Assembly: GCA_010909165.1 (NCBI GenBank)
Contig: VJWM01000025.1
Location: forward strand, 186,001 to 250,000
Length of the DNA: 64,000 nucleotides
Direction of reading: 5' to 3'
From: Anthoceros angustus
Lineage: Eukaryota; Streptophyta; Anthocerotopsida; Anthocerotales; Anthocerotaceae
Below are positions 53,941 through 64,000 of this stretch, one piece after another (within the stretch, counting starts at the first letter, position 1; the number at the start of each line of letters is the position of its first letter). Both the position numbers and the translations under genes were made by a program. The notes under the pieces were generated by a model, which had not been told where the DNA came from, did no database searches, and saw nothing but the letters and a program-made list of their open reading frames with translations.

Positions 53941-53944
53941 ATCC

Positions 53945-54105
53945 ATGGATGTAGTCGTGCGTGTGACAGAAGTCTTGGAGCTCTGCCAGGTGATCGCAGA
54001 AAGGGCTCAGGAGGCCATATCGCACAAGGAAACCTGCAACGCTCTGGCAAAACTTGTGAATTGCTTAAGTAGGTACCTCAGGACAGCTCGCTCATGAATT
54101 CATCT
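53945..54105 (+). pseudogene. Possible N-terminal helical-bundle exon
   Basis: Starting ATG at 53945, the 50-codon frame reads MDVVVRVTEVLELCQVIAER and AQEAISHKETCNALAKLVNC, then LSRYLRT. The spacing of hydrophobic residues with 'nKetC..La..v..L...l' resembles the first helices of HeLo/MLKL-like four-helix bundles found at the start of some plant immune and kinase proteins. Too short for a firm call. It ends at TGA with no further exon recognised. Confidence 0.3.
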
Positions 54106-54196
54106 TCTCTTCGTAACATAGTACTGTGCTCGACTACTGACTTTGTAACCTGCTGACGGAATTGTATCCATCCTGTACATGTGTGCTCTGGACAGG

Positions 54197-54372
54197 GCCT
54201 GTTAAGCTCAGAGGCGGTGAAGAGTACCAAAAAACTTTGCCTTACACAGCCTGCCTGTTCTGTCGCAGGTTCTCCATTTATATCCACAGCCATGGCGGTG
54301 GCTCGTCTGATACATCGTATCGGGCAAGGTATATATATGTGTATGTTGCCTAACACTGTATATCGCCTAACA
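54197..54372. repeat. 175-bp direct repeat, left copy
   Basis: From 'ctgttaagctcagaggcggt' to 'cactgtatatcgcctaacaa', matching 58021-58195 in the same orientation. Flanks the paired Ty3/gypsy remnants. Confidence 0.8.
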
Positions 54373-56672
54373 ACTCACCCGGGGATGAAGTGGTTTCGGC
54401 CTCGAAGCACGGGAGGCATGGTAGGCAGCAAGGCGTCGTCACAATGGGAAAGGTTGCGGCGGCTCCCGGTGGCCTCGATAGAGGATAGCCGGCAGATCGA
54501 GATATTCAAGGCAGTTTCGGTGGTGCGGTGTTTGAGGATGCGGTCCACTTCATACATGGGTTTTCCAAGTCCAAGACGGGTGGAGGTCGGGAAGGGAGGG
54601 GCCTAGGAACGGCTTTAGCAGGAAGTGTGAAAGGCGTTGTGGCACTTGTAGGAAGGAGGAAGGGCGAGGCGATAGGCCGGGGCCGATGACTGTCACGGAA
54701 AAGGTCCGATCCATCGATCGGCCAATTTCCGGATCCAGATCCAAGGAGTGGGGTAGAAAGCAGTAGACAATAGCACCGATCGCCAGGAAAATGTCAGTGG
54801 TCGTCGATGGCGGTTGGTTTGTAGGATCTGCCGATTTTGTGCCTCAAACACATGTTGCCGAACTTCTGAAGAACTGAGCCATTGGAGGAAGTCCATGGCA
54901 TGTCTTGATCGGTGACCTGTTAACATGGTCTGGGATGAAATCCATAAAGAGCAAAAAGGGTGTTGTTCTGTCTTTGGCATTCTTAGAGTTGTTGAAAGCA
55001 AACTCGCTAAATGTAGATATTGCTCCCATTTTTCCTGAGTCTTGACATATGCTCGAAGAAGATCTTCAATGGTTTGAATAGCCCGCCTGTAGCTCCATCG
55101 GTCTGGGTGGCTTCTTTGTTGATAGATACAATTTAGTTTGTAGTCCATGATGCATAGCTTGCCAAAGCGAGAAGTAAACCGGGGTCCCGATCACTTACTA
55201 TCTTGTGAGGCAAGCCATGGAGCTGTAGATATAACGAAGGTATAGCTCACCGCATCCATCGCTGAACATGCTTCGTAGTGGGGGCTAAGTGGATCATTCT
55301 CGTAAGTTTGTCGGTAAACACAAGGGCGCATCATATCCACAGGGGTCAAAGGTAAACCCACTCGAAATCAAGAGTGACTTGCTCCACGGAGTAAGGGAAT
55401 GGGCATAGGCTGAAAGACCGGTACCTTAGTCAGGGGCCTTGATCCGTTGACAAATGCCACAAAGATGGATCCAAGTAGTGACATCATCGCCATTTTTCCC
55501 GATAATACCGTGCACGCAAGTTGTAAAGTGTACGGTGAATGCCTGATGTCTGGAGGGAGTCTCATGAGCCTCACGAAATAGTATAAAGGCGAACATGTGG
55601 TAGTGGAGGAACATAAAGCCTACCACGAAATGAAGAAGACATTCGATTGAGTCCATGCGGTTCCGGTATCCATAACTAGAGCATCCTTAACAGCAGTGCG
55701 ATGTAGCGCAAGGAACTCATCGATCCGATTTCCTTGTACATTAATAGCGGTAGTAATAGTTGTTAAGCGAGGCGGGGCATCGCACACGATTCTTCACGAA
55801 ATATGTTGAGCGAAAAGTTGTATTCTTTGGAAGTGCTCCTGAGCACACTTCCTACTCAAATGTGTTTGAGTTTGAAGATATTCGATGGCTCGTGATCCGT
55901 CTCTAAAATGAATGGGGTGCCCTCCGGACACCACCTCCATTCCTTGAGAGCTAAAACATGTGCCAAGGTTTCCTTTTCATGGGTGGTCGATTAAGTTCAG
56001 CCCCTTTCAACTTGCGACTAAAATATGCTATAGGTTGTCGCCCATGACCTCTATCTTCTTTTAACCACGGCCGATGGCAACATCAAGCATTAGTGACTAT
56101 AAAGAAATCTTGGGTCGGGTAGATGAGCACGAGGCGATTAAGGATCTTGAGGTCTTCAAATGACTCCATTGTTGAGCCATGTCCACATTGCGCCTTTTGA
56201 GTTAACCCGTGAGGGGCTGCGATGGGAAAAACGCTCTATAAATTTCGTAGTAAGATACTAAGCCGAGGAAAGATTGAGCGTCACAGACGGATCTAGCAGC
56301 CATTTTGTACTACACATACCTTTTAGGGTCCACTCGTATCCCATCTGCTGAAACTATGTGTCCAAGGTACTCTATCTTTGATGCGAATTCACCGCCGTTT
56401 CTTTGTATGAATAGCTTCATCTCCGTAACCTAAGCGGGACTTCTCGTAGTAAAGTAATATGCTCCTCTACTGTCTTGCTGTAGATGAGTATATCATCTAA
56501 ATAAACCAACACCCCTTTCCTGATTAAATCACGCATAGTGTCGTTCATCAGTTGCTGGAAAGTAAAAACGTAATATGCTCCTCTACTGTCTTGCTGTAGA
56601 TGAGTATATCATCTAAATAAATCAACACCCCTTTCCTGATTAAATCACGCATAGTGTCGTTCATCAGTTGCT
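54373..56672 (-). pseudogene. Ty3/gypsy chromovirus-like pol remnant (RT, RNase H, IN, chromodomain-like)
   Basis: Read from 56672 down. Reverse transcriptase '[20 protein letters not shown]' at about 56520-56460 with the YLDD catalytic box; 'IEYLGHIVSADGIRVDPKR' near 56380; RNase H start near 56170. The integrase zinc finger ends 'HLCGICQRIKAPD' (about 55465-55427), 'VSDRDPG' follows near 55190, then 'IQTIEDLLRAYVKTQEKWEQ' at about 55075-55018 and 'EFAFNNSKNAKDRTTPF' (55007-54957). The C-terminus has 'GPFPVTVIGP' and, near 54562-54536, 'YEVDRILKHR', which matches the start of a chromodomain, though the rest is lost. Many frameshifts. A chromodomain-type element would target heterochromatin. 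Confidence 0.8.
56455..56672. repeat. 114-bp tandem duplication in the RT region
   Basis: The segment beginning 'gtaatatgctcctctactgt' (about 56455) and ending 'gttcatcagttgctg' is repeated starting at about 56569, with one base changed in the middle. It duplicates the YLDD box. Confidence 0.9.
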
Positions 56673-56899
56673 GTCGTTCAGGACGTGCAGGCGTGGTTGC
56701 GGGGACGAAGGAGTTGGCCAAGGGCTGTGTCTGACACGCTTCGGCAATAGGAATTTGAAGCAGCCATGGGGGCTGGCGTGGATGCTCGGCGGCTGCCGCA
56801 GTGTTGCCTCAAATGAAAGGATTGCCCGTTGGACGGGCATCGGTGGCCAGTTGCTCACCTTGAGCAAGCGTTACGGCCTTGCAAATCCGCCAGGACCCT

Positions 56900-57780
56900 A
56901 TGTCACGGCTTCAAGGTATGGAAAAGGTAAGGGATCAAGGCGAGCGATGGGAAAGAGGAGCGAGGCGTGGATAGCTGGATTGATCAAGTGAAAAGAAAGG
57001 TAGCCTTCGTTGGTGCCCCACCTCTGCAGTAGATCAGCGGCGGATTTTTGCGGGGAACGCCCAGGTGGCTACGGCGGTCAGTGCACACGGGGAGCTTGCC
57101 GACTTCATAGATTTAGATGAGTTTTTGATAGCCCTCCTAACCACGTTTGTTATAATGGAGGTCGGAGAGTCGCCCAGAGATAAATTAGTGGCAGTGCAGG
57201 AGAGGAAGGTGTTGTTGAATACAATCGTGAGTTTTTGGAGCTGGTGATGGCCATACCCGTGAAATGAGCGAGAAACACGAGGCCGCTTCCTCGAGGATTG
57301 AAGTTTACAGTTCGCAAGAGGTGAAACTACGGGCGCGGACATTGCGATGATGCAATGACACTAGCAACGAGCAGATGCCCTTTACTACGGTGCGATGCGA
57401 GGATAAGGGATGGGACCGAGGGCTACGTGGAGGGCGAGACTTCTAGCCCTAGTTGCAGGCGGTGCCTATGGGCAAGTGATTCAAGAATTTCGAGGCCGAT
57501 GTTTTAATTGTAACGAATGGGGGCCTGAGCTAGTGTGTGCCTCCGTGCTAGGAGCAGGCTCGAGGCAAGGCCAGGCGGCAATACCACTACTACGAGGAGC
57601 ACAGTTGAATGAGATAGTAGGTATGGCGGGGGTGGAGACCCAAAGGCCAAACATGGGCATGGCCCGAGGGGAAGCGGCCATAGCCTTTGGGAGATTAGCC
57701 CCCATCCAAGGCGAAGGGTGCGAATCTCTACGTGTGCGGGGAAGTGTGAATTCACGCTTACGACAATATTTGGACACATA
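56900..57780 (+). pseudogene. Ty3/gypsy gag and protease-start remnant
   Basis: Plus strand. A retrotransposon gag domain is readable across frameshifts: 'ADFIDLDEFLIALLTTFVIM' (about 57098), 'GESPRDKLVAVQE' (about 57170), 'MSEKHEAAS' and 'VKLRARTL'. The zinc knuckle begins 'CFNCNEWG' (57500), but its His is changed to Pro. 'VRGSVNSRLRQYLDT' ends at about 57780, the point where a DTGA protease active site would follow. Opposite in orientation to the pol remnant on the left. Confidence 0.75.
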
Positions 57781-58010
57781 GTTTCGGCCGGATGGGATCT
57801 GTAGTGGACCCTAAAAGGTATGTGTAGTACAAAATGGCCAAAGGTGCCTAGACTGTCCGGGCGTTCAATCTTTCCTCGGCAAATCTTACTACGTGAAATT
57901 TATAGGCGTTTTCCAGCCAGGCGACCCCTACGAAGTTAACTCAAAAGCGCAATGTGGACATGGCAGGCTCATGGAGTCATTCATTTGAAGACCTCAAGAC
58001 AGCCTTAATC
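57781..58010 (+). pseudogene. Ty3/gypsy RT end/RNase H fragment
   Basis: 'HIVSAGWDL.WTLKG' and, in shifted frames, 'QSFLGKSYYVKF', then 'FEDLKTALI' near 57985-58010. It is the counterpart of the minus-strand segment 56390-56150 but on the plus strand and fused directly after the protease start, so the RT proper is deleted. Confidence 0.7.
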
Positions 58011-58020
58011 TACTGATACC

Positions 58021-58195
58021 GATTGTTAAGCTGGGCGGTGAAAGTACCAAAAACTTTGCCTTACGACTGCCTGCTCGCAGTTCTCCATTTATATCCAGCC
58101 CATGGCGGTGGCTCGTCTGATACATCGTGTCGGGCAAGGTATACATATGTGTCCAGATGTTGCCTAACACTGTATATCGCCTAGCAGGCCCATTC
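58021..58195. repeat. 175-bp direct repeat, right copy
   Basis: Right copy; differs mainly by short deletions (for example 'cttacgactgcctgctcgca' for 'cttacacagcctgcctgttc...'). May be LTR remnants, although no TG..CA ends could be fixed. Confidence 0.8.
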
Positions 58196-59255
58196 GAGAA
58201 GCACATCATCACGGGCGGCCCATGATGAGACCATAGTTGGGCGGCGGGTGGGAGAGCGAGCTTCAAAGGCAAAAGTGCTAGTGACCTGCTGCAGTTGGCT
58301 TGGTTTGACTTTTCAGCCTATTCGGCCAGAGGAGTTGAAGGAAGCGGAAGGAAAAATTCAAAACTATGTGTCATTCTCAACATCGCCTTGTCCATGCGAA
58401 CCGTAAGCTTGTTGTAAACCTTGGCGCTGCAGCATGCATCGCCTGAGTCCCCGACCAAAATCCATTGCCATATGATGTTCGTCACGGTGGCTGGTGTCCC
58501 TGCTTTTGGCCAGCAACATCAGAACCGGCAAGACGTATGGCTGCCACCGAATAATATGCCGCCATCCTGCCTCGGAGGCGTTGAACTCCGAGCCCGGGCA
58601 AAGCAAAGACTAGTACTTCCAGTCCCTCTGCGGCTCCGGATCCGTGAGCCGGCTTACACGGTCGGTGAACACGTGGTGTCGCCCAAATTGTTGTGCATCA
58701 CGTGGGGACACGATCCGCATCGGGAGTGGACTCATCGCAGTGATCGTGGTGAGTCTTCGCGGCCACTGCTCCGTGAGCAAGATCCCTTCCTTTCAAGAAG
58801 CGTTATGTAGGTCTTCTTGGAATGCTTGGCTTGGCTTGGCTTGAGATTGCCCGGTGTATATGTTCTGGGCCTTGCTTGGCGTTTGGAGAAGTGGCGTATC
58901 TCAAGATGGTGGTTTGGGCATGTCATCGGGACAATGAGGTGCAATCGCCTGGAAGGTATACCTTGTCTGCTACTGGACACAGCCACTTTGCACATCACAC
59001 CTTTGAACACGGAGCCGGTGGTCTCGACTTGAGACCAGGGGCAAAGAGGGAGCACTTCACGAAACTTGGCGCACCAACATGAAAGGTGGACGCGATGGTG
59101 GAGGGAGGCTGGACGTGGGGAGTTTGTCATTTCCCCAACGCAGCTTCAGCAAATCAACTTCTGCATGAGACAAACTGAGGATTACTGGAAGATGGGCTTA
59201 TATCTGGATGGGGTGCATGTGCGAAAGACCTCAGATCTGGCCTAGATTAGGAGGC
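58196..59255. other. No recognisable gene
   Basis: ORFs 58421-58810 plus and 58732-59130 minus overlap and resemble nothing known to me. A short 'ttggcttggcttgg' run is at 58827. Confidence 0.4.
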
Positions 59256-59259
59256 ACGA

Positions 59260-59490
59260 GACTTATGTATTTCTAGAGAAAATCTCTACAAAGCCCAAGA
59301 GTAAAGTGCGAGAAGTCTCTAAAAGCCTAAGAGTAAAGGGCAAGAAGTCTCTAAAAGCCTAAGAGTAAAGGCAAGAAGTTAAGTGACCAATAAGATTCAA
59401 GACTGAGGCAGGCCAAGTCCAAAAAGCCCAAGAGTAGAAGGATAAGAAGTCAAGGGATCAACAGGATTCAAAGATCAGGCAGGCCAAGTC
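59260..59490. repeat. Short tandem repeats (about 36 bp and 80 bp)
   Basis: 'agtctctaaaagcctaagag' units near 59278-59385, then two units containing 'aggcaggccaagtccaa' near 59405 and 59478. The sequence after it (59500-59715) recalls the end of a copia-type LTR, but ends could not be defined. Confidence 0.6.
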
Positions 59491-59719
59491 CAAGTAGGTG
59501 TGAGATGTGGTGTGTGCAAGTGTGTATGGAATACCGATCTCGTCACTGTGTGTGTGAGTTTTTTCTTCGATTCTCTACATGAAGATGCTGCGGATCTTCA
59601 AGATTCCTTCCCGACATACGCGCCACATCGGGACGACGGGTCAGAGGCGCAAAGTTTTGTCTCGAACTTGCCTCTAGTGTTCCAATCTCTATCTACTATT
59701 CTTTCCGCCATTTAGGGTT

Positions 59720-62540
59720 TTGTTTTGTATTACACTCATGTTTAGGGTTTTGCATGCACCACACATGGACATATATATCGGATCGGACATGTCTACCGTG
59801 GAAGCCCCATGTGGCATGGTAGTCGTTGAAGACTGCCTTTCCCTTTCACCGACGCGTGTGGCCCCGGATGTTAACCTCGAACATGCTTGATCCGGTGTTT
59901 TCCCCATCTGGTGTGCGTGCCAAACAAGGTGGCCATGGAAGGCAGTCTCTACAGATGCTAATCGTGCAAAGCTTTCTCCCTCTCGCCACTTATCGTTTGA
60001 AACCGAACACGATTGCGGGAAGGAAACCCGTGCAATGCAGGCATTACAGATATGAAAATGCTTGACACTCTCCCCCTCATGCACCTCACCAAACAGGGCA
60101 ATGTCACTGCGTCCTACAAATCCACTTCCGCCCTACCAGACATGTGCCGTAACCGCTGCCGCCATTCAACCAAAAACATCCGAACATAGTCGCTCACACA
60201 CCTCATGGTGGAGCGGTCACAAACAAAACACACCTCCCACGCCCCGCCGGCCCCGGAAGAGCCTCGAGCAGCCCCATCCATCCTCTTGTGCTCCGGAACT
60301 TGGGTCCTCCTGCAGACCGTCCTGCGGTTCGCTTCTTGTGGAGGGGCGGAATGTCCATCCGCACGACATGGGAGGTGCACCCAGCATGCGGGGCTGTGTA
60401 CCAGCTGTCCGTGAGGTTGGGGAGGCAGTTCATCCGACCAATGGGAAGGGGGACCCCGAACCGGAAGGCGTGGCGGGGGACGAGTCGGAGAGGGTGCTCG
60501 TCCACGAGCAACCGCGACCGCAGAATGGCCGCATGCCATGGAGGACCATCGCCCCATTTCCATGGTATGAACGCATTGTGGCATTTCCCATCGGCCGCGT
60601 TGTCGCCGCCGCCGGGTCCCGTCCATCACTCCCTCCATGTCGGCTGGACCTCGTGTTGCGCACCTTCTCCACCACTTCGGGAGGCGATGGCGCCCGTCAT
60701 GGTCAAGGCTGACAGTAATCTGCCGACTTGCCGTTGTTACCATACCCCGGAGCTCCATTGGAGCCGGAGGCTCCACCTTGTTGCGGCCACAGGTGGCCCC
60801 TCCCCACCGGTGCTGGCCCCATTCACGCCTGGCCGTGGCACCGGGTTCGCCTCGCACTTCGCCTTCCATGTTCGGCTTCCGCTTACGCCGCCATCGCTAG
60901 GGTCCGCCGCCTCGCTCGGCTGCACCTCTTCCTCTTCCGGGTGCCACGCCCGGTGCCTCGAGCTCAAAGATGAGCTCGCCAGCCTCGCCGCCTTTGCCGC
61001 CCGGCAGTCAACAAGGCCAGCCTCTCGCTCAATCTTTTGCCGACGCCCACGTCCGTGATAGCGGATGCGGATTAAGTTCCTGCGAGATGACCTCGTAGGG
61101 CCTGGTCTCGTCCACTCCGTCCACACCTGCAAACCCAAATCGCACACATGAGTACTAGCCATGGCAAACCTCACCACTTGCAACCATCATTAGGAGCCAT
61201 TTCAATGAGAATCGCCACCAGCATTGCAACCCATTGCGATACTATTGGTGCTCACTTACCATCGGTCTGCGGATTGTTGTCCGCCCGCCGCTCCTCGCCA
61301 CCGCCGTTCGCAACCCCGACGCCTCCTCGTCGTGGTGGGCGCCTCCCCGCCTCGGTTTCGTTGGCCCCATCGTCACCGGGGCGCCAGACGGCTCCTTCCC
61401 TCAGCTGGCCCCACTGCCCCTCACCGCCGCCTGCCTCACCCTCCGCCTCGCCCCACGGGGCCTTGAGAAGGAGGCGCAAGGGCTTGGGTCTCCGTCCGGC
61501 ATGCGCCTCCGTAGTTGCAGCCCACTGCTTTTGCAACCATTCGCCCTTGGCTTCTCGCAGCCTGGTGGTGAGAACTACTTTGTCCGCCGCAGTAGCTCGA
61601 GCTCGCACCGGCAGCCTCGGCGACCGCATGCCTGTGCCATCCCCTCGCATCAGCCATATGGCGGGCTTCACGTAGCTGGCCCACCTCGCACGTGCGGTGT
61701 GGGTCGCATGTCGCCAAATTTCTCCTCCTCCTGCAGCCACAGCGGGTTGCAACCATCTCGTCAGACACTAATTTCTCGGTTTTGCCTTCGCAGCCCCGTC
61801 ATAGTTCTTGGCGCATGTGCACCCTCTACTGCCCGTGTTTCGGTGAACCGGCAGGCTCACCGTGCAGCCCTTTCATGGCCGTGTCACGACGGAGCATCTA
61901 CGTCCGTTAATGTGTGTATAACCATGCGCATGGTCGGCAATGTGTTCTGTGAGCATGGTGCTATATGGTGTATGTGACCGGGTGTGGAAGACCGGGCATC
62001 AAGGAACGAATCGACAGAGTCACGGCGCATTATTGCCCAAACGACCGGCGCAATATGGCACGATTTCTGATTGAAGGCCATACCGATGCGGCGCCCGCTG
62101 ATTCGCAAGAACGCCGAGGTAGATAAAAGGGCATAGGTCACGAAAACCGGATTGGCTTGATGTTTGTTCGATTGAGCACCATACACGGATCCCAAGGGGT
62201 TCTTAAGTCACGGAAGCTTTGGTAAAGGGACGACGGTTTGCTCGGACAAGGACGCTCCCATTTTTCTTTTGACCGCTGCTTTGTTAGCCCAAGAATACGG
62301 TTTGTCTTAACTGTGGTTGTGAGTGCAATTTCGTCTTGATTAGCATGGCACATGGCCCCTTGTCATGAGCGCTATGTCGCCACTCGTGAAATTGCAAATG
62401 AAGCACTTACCTCACCGCCCGCTGGGGACTTCCGAGGTGACGCCGCTGGCCGCTGGAGGGCTCCACCAAAGCTGATAGAGGCTCGTGCTCGGCATCGGGC
62501 TTGCCGAGCAAACCGAGCTCACCGCTGCATGCTCGCCGAG
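59720..62540. other. GC-rich region with long overlapping ORFs, unassigned
   Basis: Long ORFs exist on both strands (60288-61058 and 61234-61977 plus; 60114-60869 and 61252-61752 minus). They are Pro/Arg/Ser-rich and overlap, so I call none of them a gene. On the minus strand there are splice-like signals: donors GATGGTAAGT at about 61254 and GAGGTAAGTG at about 62408, and acceptor TTTGCAG at about 61127. A spliced minus-strand gene is therefore possible, but I cannot name a product. Confidence 0.35.
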
Positions 62541-62548
62541 GGCCGCCT

Positions 62549-63985
62549 TCAACCATGGCCCGCGCCACGCCGTGGGCCGCCCTCCACGCCGCCACCGCCT
62601 CCGCCTCCTGGCTGGTGCCAGTTGCCCGGAGTAGGAGCGCTTGCCCGCCACCGCCCACACAGACGGGCTTTCTCGTCTCCATGGCGGTGCAGAAGGCCTC
62701 CTCCCACCGCCATGCCTTCTATTGCGACCTCCTCCGTCCCGGCCGACATGGAAGGCTCAGTCCACTCACCCACCCGCCGCCGCCCCATGTCGCAAAACAC
62801 CTCCGTCATGAGCTCCACTTCAAACCCGCACTTGAGTTGCCGGCTGAAGCGCCCCATCTCACAATCACCATACCCAAGAAAATACATTTTGGACTTAGCC
62901 AACTTGTCCCGAACTTTTGAACATGGCAAGATGCCTCACCCAAACACTCGCAAATGCTTGTAGGATGGTTGCTTTCCGCATCATAGCTCCTCCGAACTCG
63001 CTCATCAAATTTTATTAGAGATCCGTTAATAAGACTGCAGAGAATCGCTCGCCCAAAACCCATTAGGCAATCCAGTTTGACAACAACCACGCATCCTCTC
63101 CTCGAATGGTTCTGCTCATCCGCCACCCACACCATTTTGTGGAGGATATACGGCAATAATTTCTTTTGATTCCTTGGAATCACGTAATGACTGAAAGCTA
63201 AACATACTCGCCACCATTATCTCGCTTAGACACTTCAATCGGCTGACCGATTCTCTACAAGGGTGACAAATTTCAAACACCGTAACTTCATCCTTTTCCT
63301 CAAAGGATAAACCCACACCTTGCGTGAGAAATCATCTATGAAAGTGACAAAATAGGCACCGCCTAATGATGCGATGAGCATAGGTCCACATACATCGCGT
63401 GGAACCAACTCAAGAGGTTTACTTCTTTTACCTCGTGTTCGATGTGATGATTTTTATACATTTCCCATATAAGCAGTGCTCACACATCGAGAGATCGAGT
63501 TAAACGAGGATATAACGAGCGAGATAAAACCTTCATTCCTTCCCGAGACATATGTCCTAACTGCAATGCCACAAGGAAACATTTGGCTGCTTTCACCAGA
63601 TCACATGATCTTTGGCGGTGTTTACAGAAGTAGTACAAAGTGCCACTTGATCCACGATCCAAGAGAACCTTTGGAGATCTTCCAAGAGTGATCCCCAAAA
63701 CCGGTGGTAACATCATCAAATCTGCGCTAATCATGCTCTTTGTCAACTTGAACATGCTACGTCCTTGACATGAATGAAGATCCGTTGTCAAACTTGAGTT
63801 GCACATCACCTCGCTGCGATCGGCATGCATAGTTATTTCCAAGCCTAACGCATCCTTTCCTTGTAGCATCATCGTGCTAAACCACTCTCTATGCGGAGTA
63901 ACATGGAAAGATGCACGAGTCAATTATCCAATTGCGGAATAAATGACTATCCACGGTATTAATTGTGCGGTTCAAGTAAGAAGAG
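62549..63985 (-). pseudogene. Ty1/copia gag-pre-integrase and integrase remnant
   Basis: Read from 63923 down: 'ASFHVTPHREWFSTM' (protease-proximal motif), 'VPKLTKSMIS'-like sequence, 'LGHMSREGMKVLSRS' (gag-pre-integrase, about 63535-63490) and, after frame changes, 'FCEHCLYGK'-like zinc residues. The integrase core is represented by 'EEKDEVTVFEICHP' (about 63300), 'YPPQNGV' (about 63140) and 'SKMYFLGYGDCEMG' (about 62890-62850). All order and motifs fit Ty1/copia pol. The reverse transcriptase that should follow is absent; GC-rich sequence begins instead near 62800. Frameshifted, a relic that continues past the window edge. Confidence 0.8.
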
Positions 63986-64000
63986 ATAAGGACATCTCCG

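Noticed and set aside
60114-61977. Six overlapping ORFs of 130-256 codons on both strands
   Set aside because: High GC lowers stop frequency; no recognisable domain, and no strand is clearly favoured.

Overview
The window looks like nuclear DNA of a land plant that carries out U-to-C organelle RNA editing, most likely a fern (a lycophyte such as Isoetes or a hornwort is possible). The reason is a local family of pentatricopeptide repeat (PPR) genes whose C-terminal cytidine-deaminase-like domains are of the KP class: they carry a 'KKPA' box and end in GRP or DRP instead of DYW. The surroundings (Ty3/gypsy, Ty1/copia, LINE-type and DNA-transposon remnants, tandem duplications, minisatellites, few intact ORFs) fit a large repeat-rich plant genome. 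Nothing suggests bacterial operons, rRNA, tRNA or CRISPR.

Layout. 0.6-5.1 kb: a decayed Ty3/gypsy integrase followed by GC-rich sequence with a coiled-coil coding remnant. 5.1-17.8 kb: two head-to-tail copies of a 6.35-kb unit. Each unit contains a roughly 4-kb element with terminal inverted repeats, and inside it four units of a purine-rich (GGA)n satellite. 18.4-20.9 kb: a minus-strand transposase-like gene with an apparent intron. 22.0-24.3 kb: a tandem duplication of a roughly 1.1-kb gene-start module, with a third copy at 46.6 kb. 24.6-30.9 kb and 39.2-53.1 kb: the PPR cluster (P1 to P6, both strands). It is interrupted by a reverse-transcriptase pseudogene (32.6-34.8 kb), a 950-bp tandem duplication carrying an RNase H-like remnant (36.7-38.6 kb), minisatellites (42.7-43.0 kb) and an intact 407-codon gene of bacterial or fungal type (43.7-44.9 kb). 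54.2-58.2 kb: two Ty3/gypsy remnants head to head between direct repeats. 58.2-64.0 kb: GC-rich unassigned sequence and a Ty1/copia integrase remnant.

The most interesting content is the PPR family. Each full-length member starts with a PDF motif, known from the organellar single-stranded-DNA-binding OSB proteins, then PLS-type PPR triplets, E motifs and a KP-type DYW domain. I infer an organelle RNA editor (probably U-to-C) with an added nucleic-acid-binding module. The paralogues share a conserved block of about 100 bp upstream of the start codon, differ in the number of almost identical 306-bp PLS triplets (five, five, three, one), and show in-locus duplication, inversion and decay.

Caution: repeat copies differ mostly by small deletions, often in CG-containing words, with few substitutions. 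Many frameshifts may be long-read consensus errors, so 'pseudogene' labels on the PPR loci are provisional.
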